DNA of 14,833 nt from JAWWPG01 sp033850885 (GCA_033850885.1 JAWWPG010000065.1:1-14833), one strand, 5' to 3'. Counted from the first letter of the stretch, positions 6,408 to 13,400 are shown. The notes: a model not told the origin generated them from the sequence alone. Made by a program: numbers and translations.

Positions 6408-6512
6408 ATGTTCGACGGGCCCCGGCACTTCGCCAGCCGGACCGAGGCGCGGATCCAGACAGCCGCCGCGGATGCCATGCTGGACGCGCCGCGACACATG
6501 GAGAGCAGATGA
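6408..6512 (+). CDS. Possible 34-residue small ORF overlapping the capA start
   Basis: The ORF starts at ATG 6408 and ends with TGA 6510-6512, sharing ATGA with the capA start codon, an arrangement seen in translationally coupled genes. The peptide contains two related segments 23 codons apart: MFDGPRHFASR and MLDAPRHMESR. The nucleotides of the copies differ partly at synonymous positions (CCC/CCG, CGG/CGA, CGG/AGA). No ribosome site precedes ATG 6408, so it may instead be the tail of a degraded longer gene. I do not recognise the family. CapA has its own GGAGAG ribosome site inside this ORF. Confidence 0.3.
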   Translation: MFDGPRHFASRTEARIQTAAADAMLDAPRHMESR

Positions 6513-7765
6513 GACGACGACGGTGGACGGCCGCCTGGGCGGTACTGGCGACGGCCTTCGTCGCCGTCGCGGCGTGCAGCGGCAACGGTGTTGCCCACCC
6601 CACGCCGGTCACTACTCCACAAACGACTGGTCAGTCGCCCTCACAGCCGAACACCTCGAGCCCGACGGCACCACCCGGGTCCCCGTCATCCAGCCCAGCC
6701 ACGACTGCGCCCGCGCCGATCTCGATCACCATGGTGATGAGCGGGGACGTGCTGTTGCACCAGGGTCTGTGGGCGACTGCCGAGAACGACGCCAAGCGCA
6801 CCGGACGCGGGGTGATGGACTACCGACCGGCGCTCGCCAACATGCGATCGGTCATCAGCAGCGCCGACTTCGCCATCTGCCACATGGAGACACCGCTGGC
6901 ACCGAGGGGCGGCCCATACACGGCGTACCCGATCTTCTCAGTCCCCCCGCAGATCGTGCCGGCTCTCAAGTGGATGGGCTACGACGCCTGCACGACGATG
7001 TCCAACCACAGCCTGGACGACGGCTACACCGGGATCCAGCGCACGCTGCGCGACTTCAACCGCGTGGGTCTCGCCCATTTCGGCACGGTGACCAGCAAGG
7101 CGGCGTCGAGGCAGCCGCTGATCGTCACGGTCAAAGGCGTCAAGATCGCTCTCATCGGCGCTACCTACGGCACCAACGGCATCCCGCTGCCCGCCGACGA
7201 GCCCTGGTCGGTGCCCATCATCAACACCAAGAAGATCCTTGCGAAGGCCCACCGGGCTCGCGCCGAGGGGGCGCAGATCGTCATCGTGGCCCTGCACTGG
7301 GGGCTCGAGTACGACCACGAGCCCATCTCCGACCAGACGAGCGTCGCCCACACATTGATGAGATCGCCGGACATCTCGTTCATCTACGGCCACCACGCGC
7401 ACGTCGTCCAGCCCTACACCAAGATCAACGGCAAGTGGGTCGTCTACGGGCTCGGCAACGCGATCGCGCAGCAGGACACCGCCGTCGAAGGGGTCTACGA
7501 CGGCAACACGGCCCGCGTCACGTTCACGGAGCGGCCGAACGGTTCCTTCGCGGTCAGCAAGCTGGAGTACATCCCCACGATGATCACGCCGTACGACTAT
7601 GCGAACCCGACTGCGCATCCGATGCGGTGGCTCGATGTGCCGAAGGACCTCTCGAACCCCGCCTACGCCTCCATCCGTCCTCAGCTGCTGGCGACGCAGG
7701 CCCGGGTGCGCGCCGACGTCAACCTGCTCGGCGCCCTGAGGCACGGGGTGCACGAGGGCTCGTAA
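6509..7765 (+). CDS. CapA-family (PGA_cap) lipoprotein, metallophosphatase fold
   Basis: The 418-residue product starts with a lipoprotein signal peptide (MRRRRWTAAWAVLATAFVAVAAC) with a lipobox ending in Cys23, then a Ser/Thr/Pro linker to about residue 70. The rest is a CapA/PgsA-type domain: SGDVLLHQ (78-85) with the metal-binding Asp, HMETP (125-129, in place of the usual N-L-E-x-P), SNHSLDDGYTGI (165-176), HWGLEYDHEP (263-272) and GHHAHVVQP (294-302), ending with YGLGNA. These are the expected ligands of the calcineurin-like metal site. Family members take part in poly-gamma-glutamate capsule formation or unknown cell-envelope steps; no capB/capC genes are nearby, so a capsule role is unproven. 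ATG 6509 with GGAGAG upstream is the start. It is the last gene before the tRNA-like repeat. Confidence 0.9.
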   Translation: MRRRRWTAAWAVLATAFVAVAACSGNGVAHPTPVTTPQTTGQSPSQPNTSSPTAPPGSPSSSPATTAPAPISITMVMSGDVLLHQGLWATAENDAKRTGRGVMDYRPALANMRSVISSADFAICHMETPLAPRGGPYTAYPIFSVPPQIVPALKWMGYDACTTMSNHSLDDGYTGIQRTLRDFNRVGLAHFGTVTSKAASRQPLIVTVKGVKIALIGATYGTNGIPLPADEPWSVPIINTKKILAKAHRARAEGAQIVIVALHWGLEYDHEPISDQTSVAHTLMRSPDISFIYGHHAHVVQPYTKINGKWVVYGLGNAIAQQDTAVEGVYDGNTARVTFTERPNGSFAVSKLEYIPTMITPYDYANPTAHPMRWLDVPKDLSNPAYASIRPQLLATQARVRADVNLLGALRHGVHEGS

Positions 7766-7810
7766 CCCCCCGGGTCGCCGTACGAACCCCGTGCAGCGAG
7801 GCACAAAGAG

Positions 7811-7845
7811 GGGCCAGGGGTTCGGGTCCCCTCAGCTCCACCAAC
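7811..7845 (+). repeat. tRNA-Ala 3'-end remnant, putative attachment-site copy
   Basis: These 35 bases match 491-525 of the tRNA-Ala region at 33 positions (differences: T494/C7814 and A505/G7825). They cover the variable loop, the T arm (stem kept as AGGGG/CCCCT), the 3' acceptor strand and CCA plus two bases. Nothing upstream of 7811 resembles the rest of a tRNA, so it is not a functional gene. It lies between the convergent ends of capA and the propeller gene; its T-arm hairpin might also help end transcription. Confidence 0.8.
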
Positions 7846-7858
7846 CAACCGGGTTGAC

Positions 7859-9049
7859 TCAAAACGGCGAGATGGCCCAGGTCCTACCTGCGTCGTGGGT
7901 GACAGCGAGCCGACCGACCCCATTGAAGAAGCCCGCGGGCGCGTACACGACCCAGGCGGTCCTGTTGGTGGTGTACACGATGTCGTTCCATCCTGCCCCG
8001 CCGTCAGAGAACCCGATCGGCATCGCCCACGCCTTGCCACCGTCGTTGACGTACATGAAGGAGCCGATCGACGACGAGGCGACGGCGAGGTTGCCGGACG
8101 CAGACGCGGCCAGCTGGGTCTGGATCCCGTACATGCCCAGCACGCCGGCGGACCTGTCCGTCTCGGCGTTGTCCGTCGAGCGGTACACCTTCTTGTACGC
8201 CTTGCCGAACCCGATCGGTGCCTCGCACAGCAGGGCGACCCGGCTCGCCGACATCGGGACCGCCTGGATGAGCCCCACTCCCTTGGCGTTGTCGCAGGGC
8301 ACCGGGCGCGTGGAGAAGTGCCGACCGTCCGTGCTGGCATAGAACCGGTCCGTGCCACCGTCCGACTGGGAGTCGATCACGTAGACGCTCTTGTCGAGCA
8401 CGGCGACGTCGGCGCTGATCGCCACCGGGAGACGCATCTTCACCTGGGTCCAGGGTCCACCGGCCAGGGTCGTGGTACGCCAGAACGTCAATGGCTGGCC
8501 GCAGAGGCCCTCGGCGTACCTGCACGCGGAGACCACGGCGTACGCCGTCTTGGAGCTGGTGGCGAGGCTGAGGACCTGCCGCCCGTTCCCGGGAATCGTC
8601 ATCGAGGCCCAGGAGGCGCCCCCGTCGGTTGTCTGGAAGAGCTTGGGTCCGAAGGCCCAGCCGACCGTCGAGGTGGCGAAGCGGATGTCGGTGATCCCGG
8701 GGTTCGACGGCTCCCCGACCGTGGAGATCGGCGCTGGGACCGCCCCGGCGAGGTTCCAGGTCTTGCCGCGGGAGGTCGTGGCGAGGACGTCCGAGCAGGT
8801 CTTCTGGCCGCAGGGGGCCGAACCCAGCACCCATCCCCGTTTGGGGGTCAACCAGCTGATCGAGTTGGCCCGGTAGCCCGCCGGGACCGACTTCCCGGCT
8901 GCCACGACTGCCGGTGTGCGCGGCTTGGGCCGGCTTCCGGGCAGGGCCGACGCTGAAGTCCCAGGCAAAGCCAAGGCAACCCCGACCGCTGCCACAGCAG
9001 CTGCTCCAACAACACGGATGGCCGGTGAGCGACGCGGTCTGCGAGTCAT
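7859..9049 (-). CDS. Secreted BNR/sialidase-like beta-propeller protein
   Basis: The 396-residue product has a basic start, a hydrophobic core and a likely cleavage site after SASA (about residue 35), so it is exported. The mature part carries Asp-box/BNR-like repeats: TTSRGKTW (91-98), TTDGGASW (140-147), STDGRHFS (239-246) and THDAGRTW (384-391), spaced as in blades of a six- or seven-bladed propeller. Several cysteines (C80/C85, C176/C183 and others) could form disulfides. The Arg triad and Tyr/Glu pair of true sialidases are not evident, so binding or structure is more likely than sialic acid cleavage; automated labels such as 'exo-alpha-sialidase' would overstate it. Start ATG 9047-9049 has GGGAG five bases upstream. 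Confidence 0.85.
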   Translation of the reverse strand: MTRRPRRSPAIRVVGAAAVAAVGVALALPGTSASALPGSRPKPRTPAVVAAGKSVPAGYRANSISWLTPKRGWVLGSAPCGQKTCSDVLATTSRGKTWNLAGAVPAPISTVGEPSNPGITDIRFATSTVGWAFGPKLFQTTDGGASWASMTIPGNGRQVLSLATSSKTAYAVVSACRYAEGLCGQPLTFWRTTTLAGGPWTQVKMRLPVAISADVAVLDKSVYVIDSQSDGGTDRFYASTDGRHFSTRPVPCDNAKGVGLIQAVPMSASRVALLCEAPIGFGKAYKKVYRSTDNAETDRSAGVLGMYGIQTQLAASASGNLAVASSSIGSFMYVNDGGKAWAMPIGFSDGGAGWNDIVYTTNRTAWVVYAPAGFFNGVGRLAVTHDAGRTWAISPF

Positions 9050-9067
9050 GACGGCTCCCTTTCAGAG

Positions 9068-9090
9068 GTTCGAACTATCCACGCTCGAAC
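9068..9090. promoter_or_regulatory. Inverted repeat upstream of the propeller gene, possible operator
   Basis: GTTCGA (9068-9073) and TCGAAC (9085-9090) form a perfect 6-base inverted repeat with an 11-base spacer, 19 bases upstream of the start codon on the minus strand. The spacing suits a dimeric regulator, but no promoter hexamers can be assigned with confidence. Confidence 0.3.
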
Positions 9091-9110
9091 GCGCGCTTTG
9101 GTTGCCCCCT

Positions 9111-9177
9111 CCCGCGAATTGCGGGAAGGTTTACCTTCCCGAGGCCGCCGGAGGTGTACTTTCCCGCAATTCGCGGG
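9111..9177. repeat. Nested inverted repeats between nagB and the propeller gene
   Basis: CCCGCGAATTGCGGGAA (9111-9127) is repeated as its exact reverse complement TTCCCGCAATTCGCGGG (9161-9177), 17-base arms with 33 bases between. The left arm is itself the 5' part of another perfect hairpin: CGGGAAGG (9122-9129), TTTA, CCTTCCCG (9134-9141). Each 17-base arm also contains a small CCCGC/GCGGG palindrome. There is no T-run, so it may be a regulatory site, a structured 3' end for nagB or a small repeat element, more than a classical terminator. Confidence 0.75.
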
Positions 9178-9223
9178 GGGCCGGGGGGAGGCGGCGGGGC
9201 GGGGGGCCGGGGTCGGGGCCGGG
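9175..9223 (+). other. G-run tract with G-quadruplex potential
   Basis: The plus strand has seven runs of three or more G in 49 bases (9175-9180, 9183-9188, 9196-9199, 9201-9206, 9209-9212, 9215-9218, 9221-9223) with short loops. This fits the common G-quadruplex pattern. It lies directly 3' of nagB, whose template strand would be G-rich here, and abuts the nested inverted repeats. Confidence 0.6.
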
Positions 9224-9234
9224 CTCCGACGCCT

Positions 9235-10020
9235 TCAGATGCCTTGCCAGGCCGGCTTCGACGCCCAGGTGTGCCGGTAGTAGTCGCCCAGCTCCAGCTC
9301 CCCGGCCGCCGCCTCGTCGATCACGACGGTGGCATGGGCGTGCAGCTGCAGGGCGGAGCCGGGGCAGAAGGCCGTCACGGGCCCTTCCACGCACCGGGCG
9401 ACCGCCTTCGCCTTCCGCTCCCCCCAGGCCACCAGGACCGCATGCCGAGACGACAGGATGGTCGCGATGCCCTGCGTGATCACGTGCCGCGGCACCGCGT
9501 CGATGTCGCCGTCGAAGAAGCGGGCGTTGTCCTGCCGAGTCTGCTCGGTGAGCGTCTTGAGCCGGGTCCGCGACGCCAGTGAGGAGACGGGCTCGTTGAA
9601 CCCGATGTGACCGTCGCTGCCCACTCCGAGGAGCTGCACGTCAATCCCGCCGGCCCGTTCGATCGACTCCTCGTACGACGAGCACGCGGCCGCCAGGTCG
9701 TCGGCCATCCCGTCCGGGCCGTGCACGGAACCGGGCCGGAACCCGAGTCGCTCGACGACCTCTCGGGTGAGGACGGACCGGTAGGACTGCGGGTGCTCGG
9801 GCGGCAGGCCGACGTACTCGTCGAGCTGGAACCCGGAAGCGTCGGCGAAGGACACCGTGCCGGCGCGGCTGCGAGCGGACAGGTCGTCGTAGACCGGTTC
9901 CGGTGAGCTGCCGGTGGCCAACCCGAGCACAGCGTCCGGCTTGCGTCCCAGGAGAGCGGCGATGGCGCCGCCGACCAGGCCTCCGCCTGCCGCCGGGTCG
10001 GCCACGATGACTACTTCGAT
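9235..10020 (-). CDS. nagB: Glucosamine-6-phosphate deaminase
   Basis: The enzyme converts GlcN-6-P to fructose-6-P and ammonia in the cytoplasm, the last step of amino-sugar breakdown. With the start proposed here the protein has 261 residues. It shows the phosphate loop LGLATGSSP, LDEYVGL (Asp67, E. coli Asp72), GVGSDGHIGFNEP (Asp136, His138, Glu143 for E. coli 141, 143, 148) and SSLASRTRIKT-like SSLASRTRLKTLTEQTR; the end KPAWQGI is also typical of actinobacterial NagB. Choice of start: homologues begin M-E-V-V-I-V; here the codons read I-E-V-V-I-V with ATC at 10018-10020, and GGAGG lies three bases upstream. The first standard start is GTG 10003-10005, which would remove most of strand 1 and lacks a ribosome site. 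So the gene either starts at ATC or at that GTG, or carries a start-codon mutation. Divergent from the transporter gene. Confidence 0.93.
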   Translation of the reverse strand: MEVVIVADPAAGGGLVGGAIAALLGRKPDAVLGLATGSSPEPVYDDLSARSRAGTVSFADASGFQLDEYVGLPPEHPQSYRSVLTREVVERLGFRPGSVHGPDGMADDLAAACSSYEESIERAGGIDVQLLGVGSDGHIGFNEPVSSLASRTRLKTLTEQTRQDNARFFDGDIDAVPRHVITQGIATILSSRHAVLVAWGERKAKAVARCVEGPVTAFCPGSALQLHAHATVVIDEAAAGELELGDYYRHTWASKPAWQGI

Positions 10021-10176
10021 CGCCCTCCACCGGCTTTCACGTCGGGTTTTCGCTGCGCATGCATGGGTACTCGTCTCGAGAGCGTTGCCGTCTACGGTCT
10101 ATCACGTCCGGTTGGGAGACGCAGCGGGTCGACGCGGTGTCGGTCGGCCGGTCGGACGGCCGCGGAGAGGACGGTC
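10021..10176. promoter_or_regulatory. Divergent control region between nagB and the sugar porter gene
   Basis: These 156 bases must hold the promoters of both amino-sugar transcripts. Visible symmetry: TCTCGAGA (10074-10081, perfect palindrome), GCATGC/ATGCAT around 10058-10064, and CGGCCG on both sides of GTCGGA (about 10145-10162). A lone GGTCTA near 10096 resembles half of a DasR site, but the other half is absent. No confident -10/-35 pair. Confidence 0.4.
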
Positions 10177-11625
10177 ATGAGCACAACGTCAGGTCGGGTT
10201 GAGCGCTCTCGGACGGCTCTCGCCGTCACCGTGACCGCGGCCACCATCGGAGTCATCTACGGCTACGACACCGGGGTGATCGCGGGGGCCTTGCTGTTCA
10301 TCCCGAAGGAGTTCAACCTCTCCACCAGCGAAACCTCATCGATCGCGACCGCGGTGGCGCTCGGCATGATCGTGGGGGCGCTGGCGGCCGGCCGGGTCGC
10401 CGACCGGCTCGGGCGTCGCGTGACGATGATCGCGATCTCCGCGGGGTACGTCGTGTTCGCGGCGCTCTCCGCCTTCGCCCAGAGCCTAGCCTGGCTCGAC
10501 GGCGCCCGGTTCCTCCTCGGCGTCACGATCGGGCTCTCCCTCGTCGTCGCCCCGGTGTTCATCGCCGAGTCGAGTCCGGCCGCGATCCGGGGGTCCCTCC
10601 TGGTGAGCTACCAGGTGGCGACCGTGGCCGGCATCATGCTGGCCTACTTCGTCTCGTACGCCCTCGCCAGCAGCGGCGAGTGGCGCTGGATGCTGGGGGT
10701 GTCGGCGTTCCCCGCCGCGATCGTCGGACTCCTCGTGTACCGGCTGCCCGACAGTCCGCGCTGGTACGTCATGAAGGGCCGCCGGCGCGAGGCGCGTGAG
10801 ACGCTCGAACGGGTCGACCCGGACGCGGACCTCGACAGCGAGCTCACCAAGATCGAGGAGGCCCTGGCCGCCGAGCGCGGCGGACGCATCAGTGACATGG
10901 CCCGCTCGCCGTACGCCAGGGCCACCATCTTCGTCGTCGCGCTCGGGTTCCTGGTGCAGATCACGGGCATCAACGCGATCGTCTACTTCACGCCTCTGAT
11001 CTTCCAGAAGGTCGGACTCACCGGCAACGTGGCGCTGTTGCTGGTGCCGGGCCTGATCCAACTGACTGCGCTGTTCGCCACGCTCGCGGCGCTGCGACTT
11101 GTCGACCGGATCGGTCGGCGCCTGGTCCTGCTCATCGGCATCGGGTCGATGATGGTGGCCAACGCTTTGATGATCGCCGTCTTCGCCGTCGGGCTGAGCG
11201 GCGGCGTGAAGTGGCTCGCGTTTCTCGGCGTGCTGCTGTTCACGTGTGGGTTCGACTTCGGCTTCGGCGCGATGGTGTGGGTGTACGCGTCCGAGAGCTT
11301 CCCGGGCCGGCTCCGCTCGGCGGGCGCCTCGGCGATGCTGTCGGCCGACCTGATCGGCAACCTGCTGATCGCCCAGTTCTTCCTCGGAGTGCTCGGCAGC
11401 ATCGGTGGGGTGGCGACGTTCAGCATGTTCCTCGTCCTCGCCGCCGTCTCGTTCGTCTTCGTGTTCGTGCTCGCTCCGGAGACCCGCGGCCGCCCCCTCG
11501 AGGCCATCCGGTTGTACTGGGAGAACGGCGGCCACTGGCCCGAACCTGCTGCGGGGGAAGTGGGTTCCGTGGAGACGGTTGGGCGACCTGCCGCCTCGGA
11601 CCGTCCGCAGAGCCGCCGCAGTTGA
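10177..11625 (+). CDS. MFS sugar porter, probably for an amino sugar
   Basis: The 482-residue product is a 12-helix member of the sugar porter branch of the major facilitator superfamily. Seen: helix 1 with GVIYGYDTGVIAGAL, the loop 2-3 signature GRVADRLGRR, the helix 4-5 region with FIAESSPAAIRGSL, PDSPRWYVMKGR before the central loop, QITGINAIVYFTP in helix 7 (sugar-binding Q-x-x-G-x-N-x-x-x-Y), the second signature DRIGRR, and PETRGRPLEAI after helix 12. It would import free sugar with a cation. Its substrate is inferred from context only: nagA overlaps its end and nagB is divergent, so GlcNAc, glucosamine or a dimer is likely. ATG 10177 with GGAGAGG upstream is preferred; an upstream GTG at 10063 would add residues unlike the family. 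The C-terminal 30 residues are polar and variable. Confidence 0.9.
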   Translation: MSTTSGRVERSRTALAVTVTAATIGVIYGYDTGVIAGALLFIPKEFNLSTSETSSIATAVALGMIVGALAAGRVADRLGRRVTMIAISAGYVVFAALSAFAQSLAWLDGARFLLGVTIGLSLVVAPVFIAESSPAAIRGSLLVSYQVATVAGIMLAYFVSYALASSGEWRWMLGVSAFPAAIVGLLVYRLPDSPRWYVMKGRRREARETLERVDPDADLDSELTKIEEALAAERGGRISDMARSPYARATIFVVALGFLVQITGINAIVYFTPLIFQKVGLTGNVALLLVPGLIQLTALFATLAALRLVDRIGRRLVLLIGIGSMMVANALMIAVFAVGLSGGVKWLAFLGVLLFTCGFDFGFGAMVWVYASESFPGRLRSAGASAMLSADLIGNLLIAQFFLGVLGSIGGVATFSMFLVLAAVSFVFVFVLAPETRGRPLEAIRLYWENGGHWPEPAAGEVGSVETVGRPAASDRPQSRRS

Positions 11626-12830
11626 CGACGACAGCGGGGAGCCCGGTCACCCTGCTGGCCGAGACCCTGCTGACACCCTCGCAGCAGCTGTGCCCCGGTT
11701 GGGTGACGCTGAGTGGTCCGGTGGTGGTCGCAGTCGGGTCCGGTCTCCCGCCGCGCGCCGGTGAGCTGGTGGACCTGGGCGGACGGGTGCTCGCGCCGGG
11801 TTTCGTCGACCTGCACGTCCATGGGGGTGCGGGCGCGCAGGTCAACGGCGCAACCGCTCGAGACGTGGCAGATTCGGTACGGCGGATGGCGGCCCACCAT
11901 GCACGTCACGGGACGACTGCCCTGCTGGCGACGACCGTCTCGGACACTCCGGCGCGGTTGCTCGAGACACTGCGTGGCATCGGGCTGTGCCTGGCCGGCC
12001 CTCCCGCTGGTGGTGCCCGCGTCCTCGGGGCACACCTCGAGGGCCCCTGGCTGGCGCCCGCGATGGCGGGTGCACAGGACCTCCGCTTTTTGCGGCTGCC
12101 GGATCTCGAGGAGCTGACCACACTTCTCGACGGCCACCGGGACGTGGTGCGGATGGCCACCATCGCGCCCGAGCTGCCGGGAGCGCTCGACGTGGTCGCG
12201 GCGTTGGTCGAGGCCCGAGTGGTGGCCTCGATCGGACACACGGAGGCAGACCTCGCCACCACCCGGGCCGCGGTAGCCGTCGGTGCCCGCCACGTCACCC
12301 ACCTCTTCAACCGGATGCCAGGACTCCACCATCGGCGGCCGGGACCGGTCGGGCTCGCCCTCACCGACGAGCGGCTCACGGTTGAGCTGATCCCGGACGG
12401 CATCCACGTCGACCCCGTGGTCATCGCACTGGTGATGCGGGCCGCAGCCGGACGGGTCGTCGCAGTCACGGATGCCGTGGCGGCTTCCGGACAACCCGCG
12501 GGCACGCAACGGATCGGTGAGCTCGAGGTGGAGGTTGCCGAGGGACGAGTCGTCCTCGCAGCGGCTCCCGAAACGCTGGCGGGCAGCGTCGTCACCATGG
12601 ACCATGCCGTTGCCAACCTGGTGGCGGCGGGCGTCTCGATGACGGATGCGGTAAACGCCGCCACGGAGACTCCTGCCCGCGTCATCGGCGAAGGAGCGCG
12701 CGGCCGGATCGAGGTCGGCTCATCCGCCGACCTCGTGGTCCTGGAGCCGAGTCTCAGGTGCTCGGCCACCGTCGTCGCAGGTCGCGCAGTCTTCGACCCG
12801 ACTCGACTTCTTGCGGGCAGGCTCGGGTAA
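11622..12830 (+). CDS. nagA: N-acetylglucosamine-6-phosphate deacetylase
   Basis: NagA removes acetate from GlcNAc-6-P to give GlcN-6-P, the substrate of the nearby NagB. The 402-residue product has the amidohydrolase barrel with DLHVHGG (64-69), GAHLEGPW (136-143, metal-binding Glu140), IGHTEAD (204-210, His206), HLFNRMPGLHHRRPGPVG (227-244) and VTDAV (282-286, catalytic Asp284), then the returning small beta domain (GRIEVGSSADLVVL). All expected residues are present. Start: TTG 11622 overlaps the TGA of the transporter gene (TTGA), pointing to translational coupling; the next candidates are well inside the protein. A longer frame upstream only shadows the transporter. Convergent with the acetyltransferase, 23 bases between the stop codons, with no obvious terminator. 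Confidence 0.95.
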   Translation: MTTTAGSPVTLLAETLLTPSQQLCPGWVTLSGPVVVAVGSGLPPRAGELVDLGGRVLAPGFVDLHVHGGAGAQVNGATARDVADSVRRMAAHHARHGTTALLATTVSDTPARLLETLRGIGLCLAGPPAGGARVLGAHLEGPWLAPAMAGAQDLRFLRLPDLEELTTLLDGHRDVVRMATIAPELPGALDVVAALVEARVVASIGHTEADLATTRAAVAVGARHVTHLFNRMPGLHHRRPGPVGLALTDERLTVELIPDGIHVDPVVIALVMRAAAGRVVAVTDAVAASGQPAGTQRIGELEVEVAEGRVVLAAAPETLAGSVVTMDHAVANLVAAGVSMTDAVNAATETPARVIGEGARGRIEVGSSADLVVLEPSLRCSATVVAGRAVFDPTRLLAGRLG

Positions 12831-12853
12831 GGGGCCGGGGCCGCCGACCCGGA

Positions 12854-13378
12854 TCAGCGGATGAGCGGGCTCCTGCGCTCCACGGCGACGACGTCCCGCC
12901 ACTGGCCGGCGCACGGGCCGTACGTCATCTGGCCGAGGCGTTCCCGAACGCCGACGACCCGGAACCCGGCCGCTGCATGCAGGGCGAGACTGGCGAGGTT
13001 CTCAGTGAAGATGCCGGACTGGACGGTCCAGATGCCTGATCTGTCGGTCGACGCGGTCAACGCCGCGAGCAGCAGGCGGCCGATCCCGATGCCGTGGGCG
13101 CGCCCGTCGACGTACACCGAGTCCTCGACGACCCCGGCGTAGACGCAGCGTTCCGAGACGGCCGAGGCTGCCGTCCAGCCCAACACCCGCGAGGCTGCGT
13201 CCACCGCGACGTACCGGTGTGCCGACAGGTGGCCCTCGTCGAAGCGCTCCCAGTCAGGCGGCTCCGCCTCGAAGGTCGCATGACCGGTCGCGATGCCGGC
13301 TGCGTAGATGGCTCGGACCTGCGGCCAGTGCGACTCTGTCAGCGCGGTGACGGCGACATCGGCCGGCTCACTCGCCAT
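12854..13378 (-). CDS. GNAT N-acetyltransferase, phosphinothricin acetyltransferase-like
   Basis: The 174-residue product has the length and layout of the Pat/Bar/YncA branch of GNAT enzymes, which move acetyl from acetyl-CoA to an amino group. Seen: the N-terminal IYAAGIATGHATFE (24-37), closely following the family's I-Y-N-x-x-I-x-x-x-x-A-T-F-E; RVLGWTAASAVSER (64-77); DSVYVDGRAHGIGIGRLLLAAL (86-107) with the acetyl-CoA loop R/Q-x-x-G-x-G/A; and SLALHAAAGFRVVGV near the C-terminus. The natural substrate is uncertain; many relatives act on methionine sulfone or similar amino acids, not on herbicide. It lies 22 bases downstream of the topoisomerase gene on the same strand, so the two may be cotranscribed. 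Start ATG 13376-13378 has GGGAG close upstream. Confidence 0.9.
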   Translation of the reverse strand: MASEPADVAVTALTESHWPQVRAIYAAGIATGHATFEAEPPDWERFDEGHLSAHRYVAVDAASRVLGWTAASAVSERCVYAGVVEDSVYVDGRAHGIGIGRLLLAALTASTDRSGIWTVQSGIFTENLASLALHAAAGFRVVGVRERLGQMTYGPCAGQWRDVVAVERRSPLIR

Positions 13379-13400
13379 GTCTCCCAGTCTGGCAGAGCCG

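Larger units (their letters stand above)
5952..6508. other. 557-base intergenic region between divergent DUF805 and capA genes
   Basis: No gene is firmly supported. The region holds two tandem 14-base palindromes (6053-6084), a 9-base inverted repeat (6193-6236), and a small plus-strand ORF (6408-6512) that overlaps the capA start. A minus-strand frame (5948-6223) ends in an ATGA overlap with the DUF805 start, but its sequence looks non-coding and runs through the palindromes. Confidence 0.5.
524..7845. mobile_element. Putative genomic island or integration scar bounded by tRNA-Ala
   Basis: Seen: the tRNA-Ala 3' end at 491-525 recurs in the same orientation at 7811-7845 with 33 of 35 identical bases. 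The DNA between holds accessory-type genes (tetR, SnoaL-like, peptidase S51, DUF805, CapA), at least two broken genes and long gene-poor stretches. Known: tyrosine-recombinase elements often integrate in tRNA 3' ends, regenerate the tRNA and leave a direct repeat of its end at the far border. Inferred: this 7.3-kb block entered, or was left behind, by that route. Against it: no integrase, excisionase or relaxase gene is visible, and the two mismatches mean the event is old or the repeat arose otherwise. It may be the shrunken remnant of a larger element. Confidence 0.45.

Noticed and set aside
4857..6512. 551-codon plus-strand open frame
   Set aside because: It runs antisense through the peptidase S51 start and the DUF805 gene, has low-complexity Arg/Pro/Asp-rich sequence and no family resemblance; a GC-rich shadow frame. 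Only its last 34 codons are kept as a possible small ORF.
10090..10112. Possible DasR (dre-type) site near GGTCTA
   Set aside because: Only one half-site agrees; the second half lacks the expected symmetry.
10486..12605. Long minus-strand frames opposite the transporter and nagA
   Set aside because: They are shadows of genes whose motifs are certain; the translated products are His/Arg/Asp-rich without recognisable domains.
12831..12853. Terminator between convergent nagA and acetyltransferase
   Set aside because: The 23 bases are GC-rich but do not form a clear stem-loop followed by a T-run on either strand.
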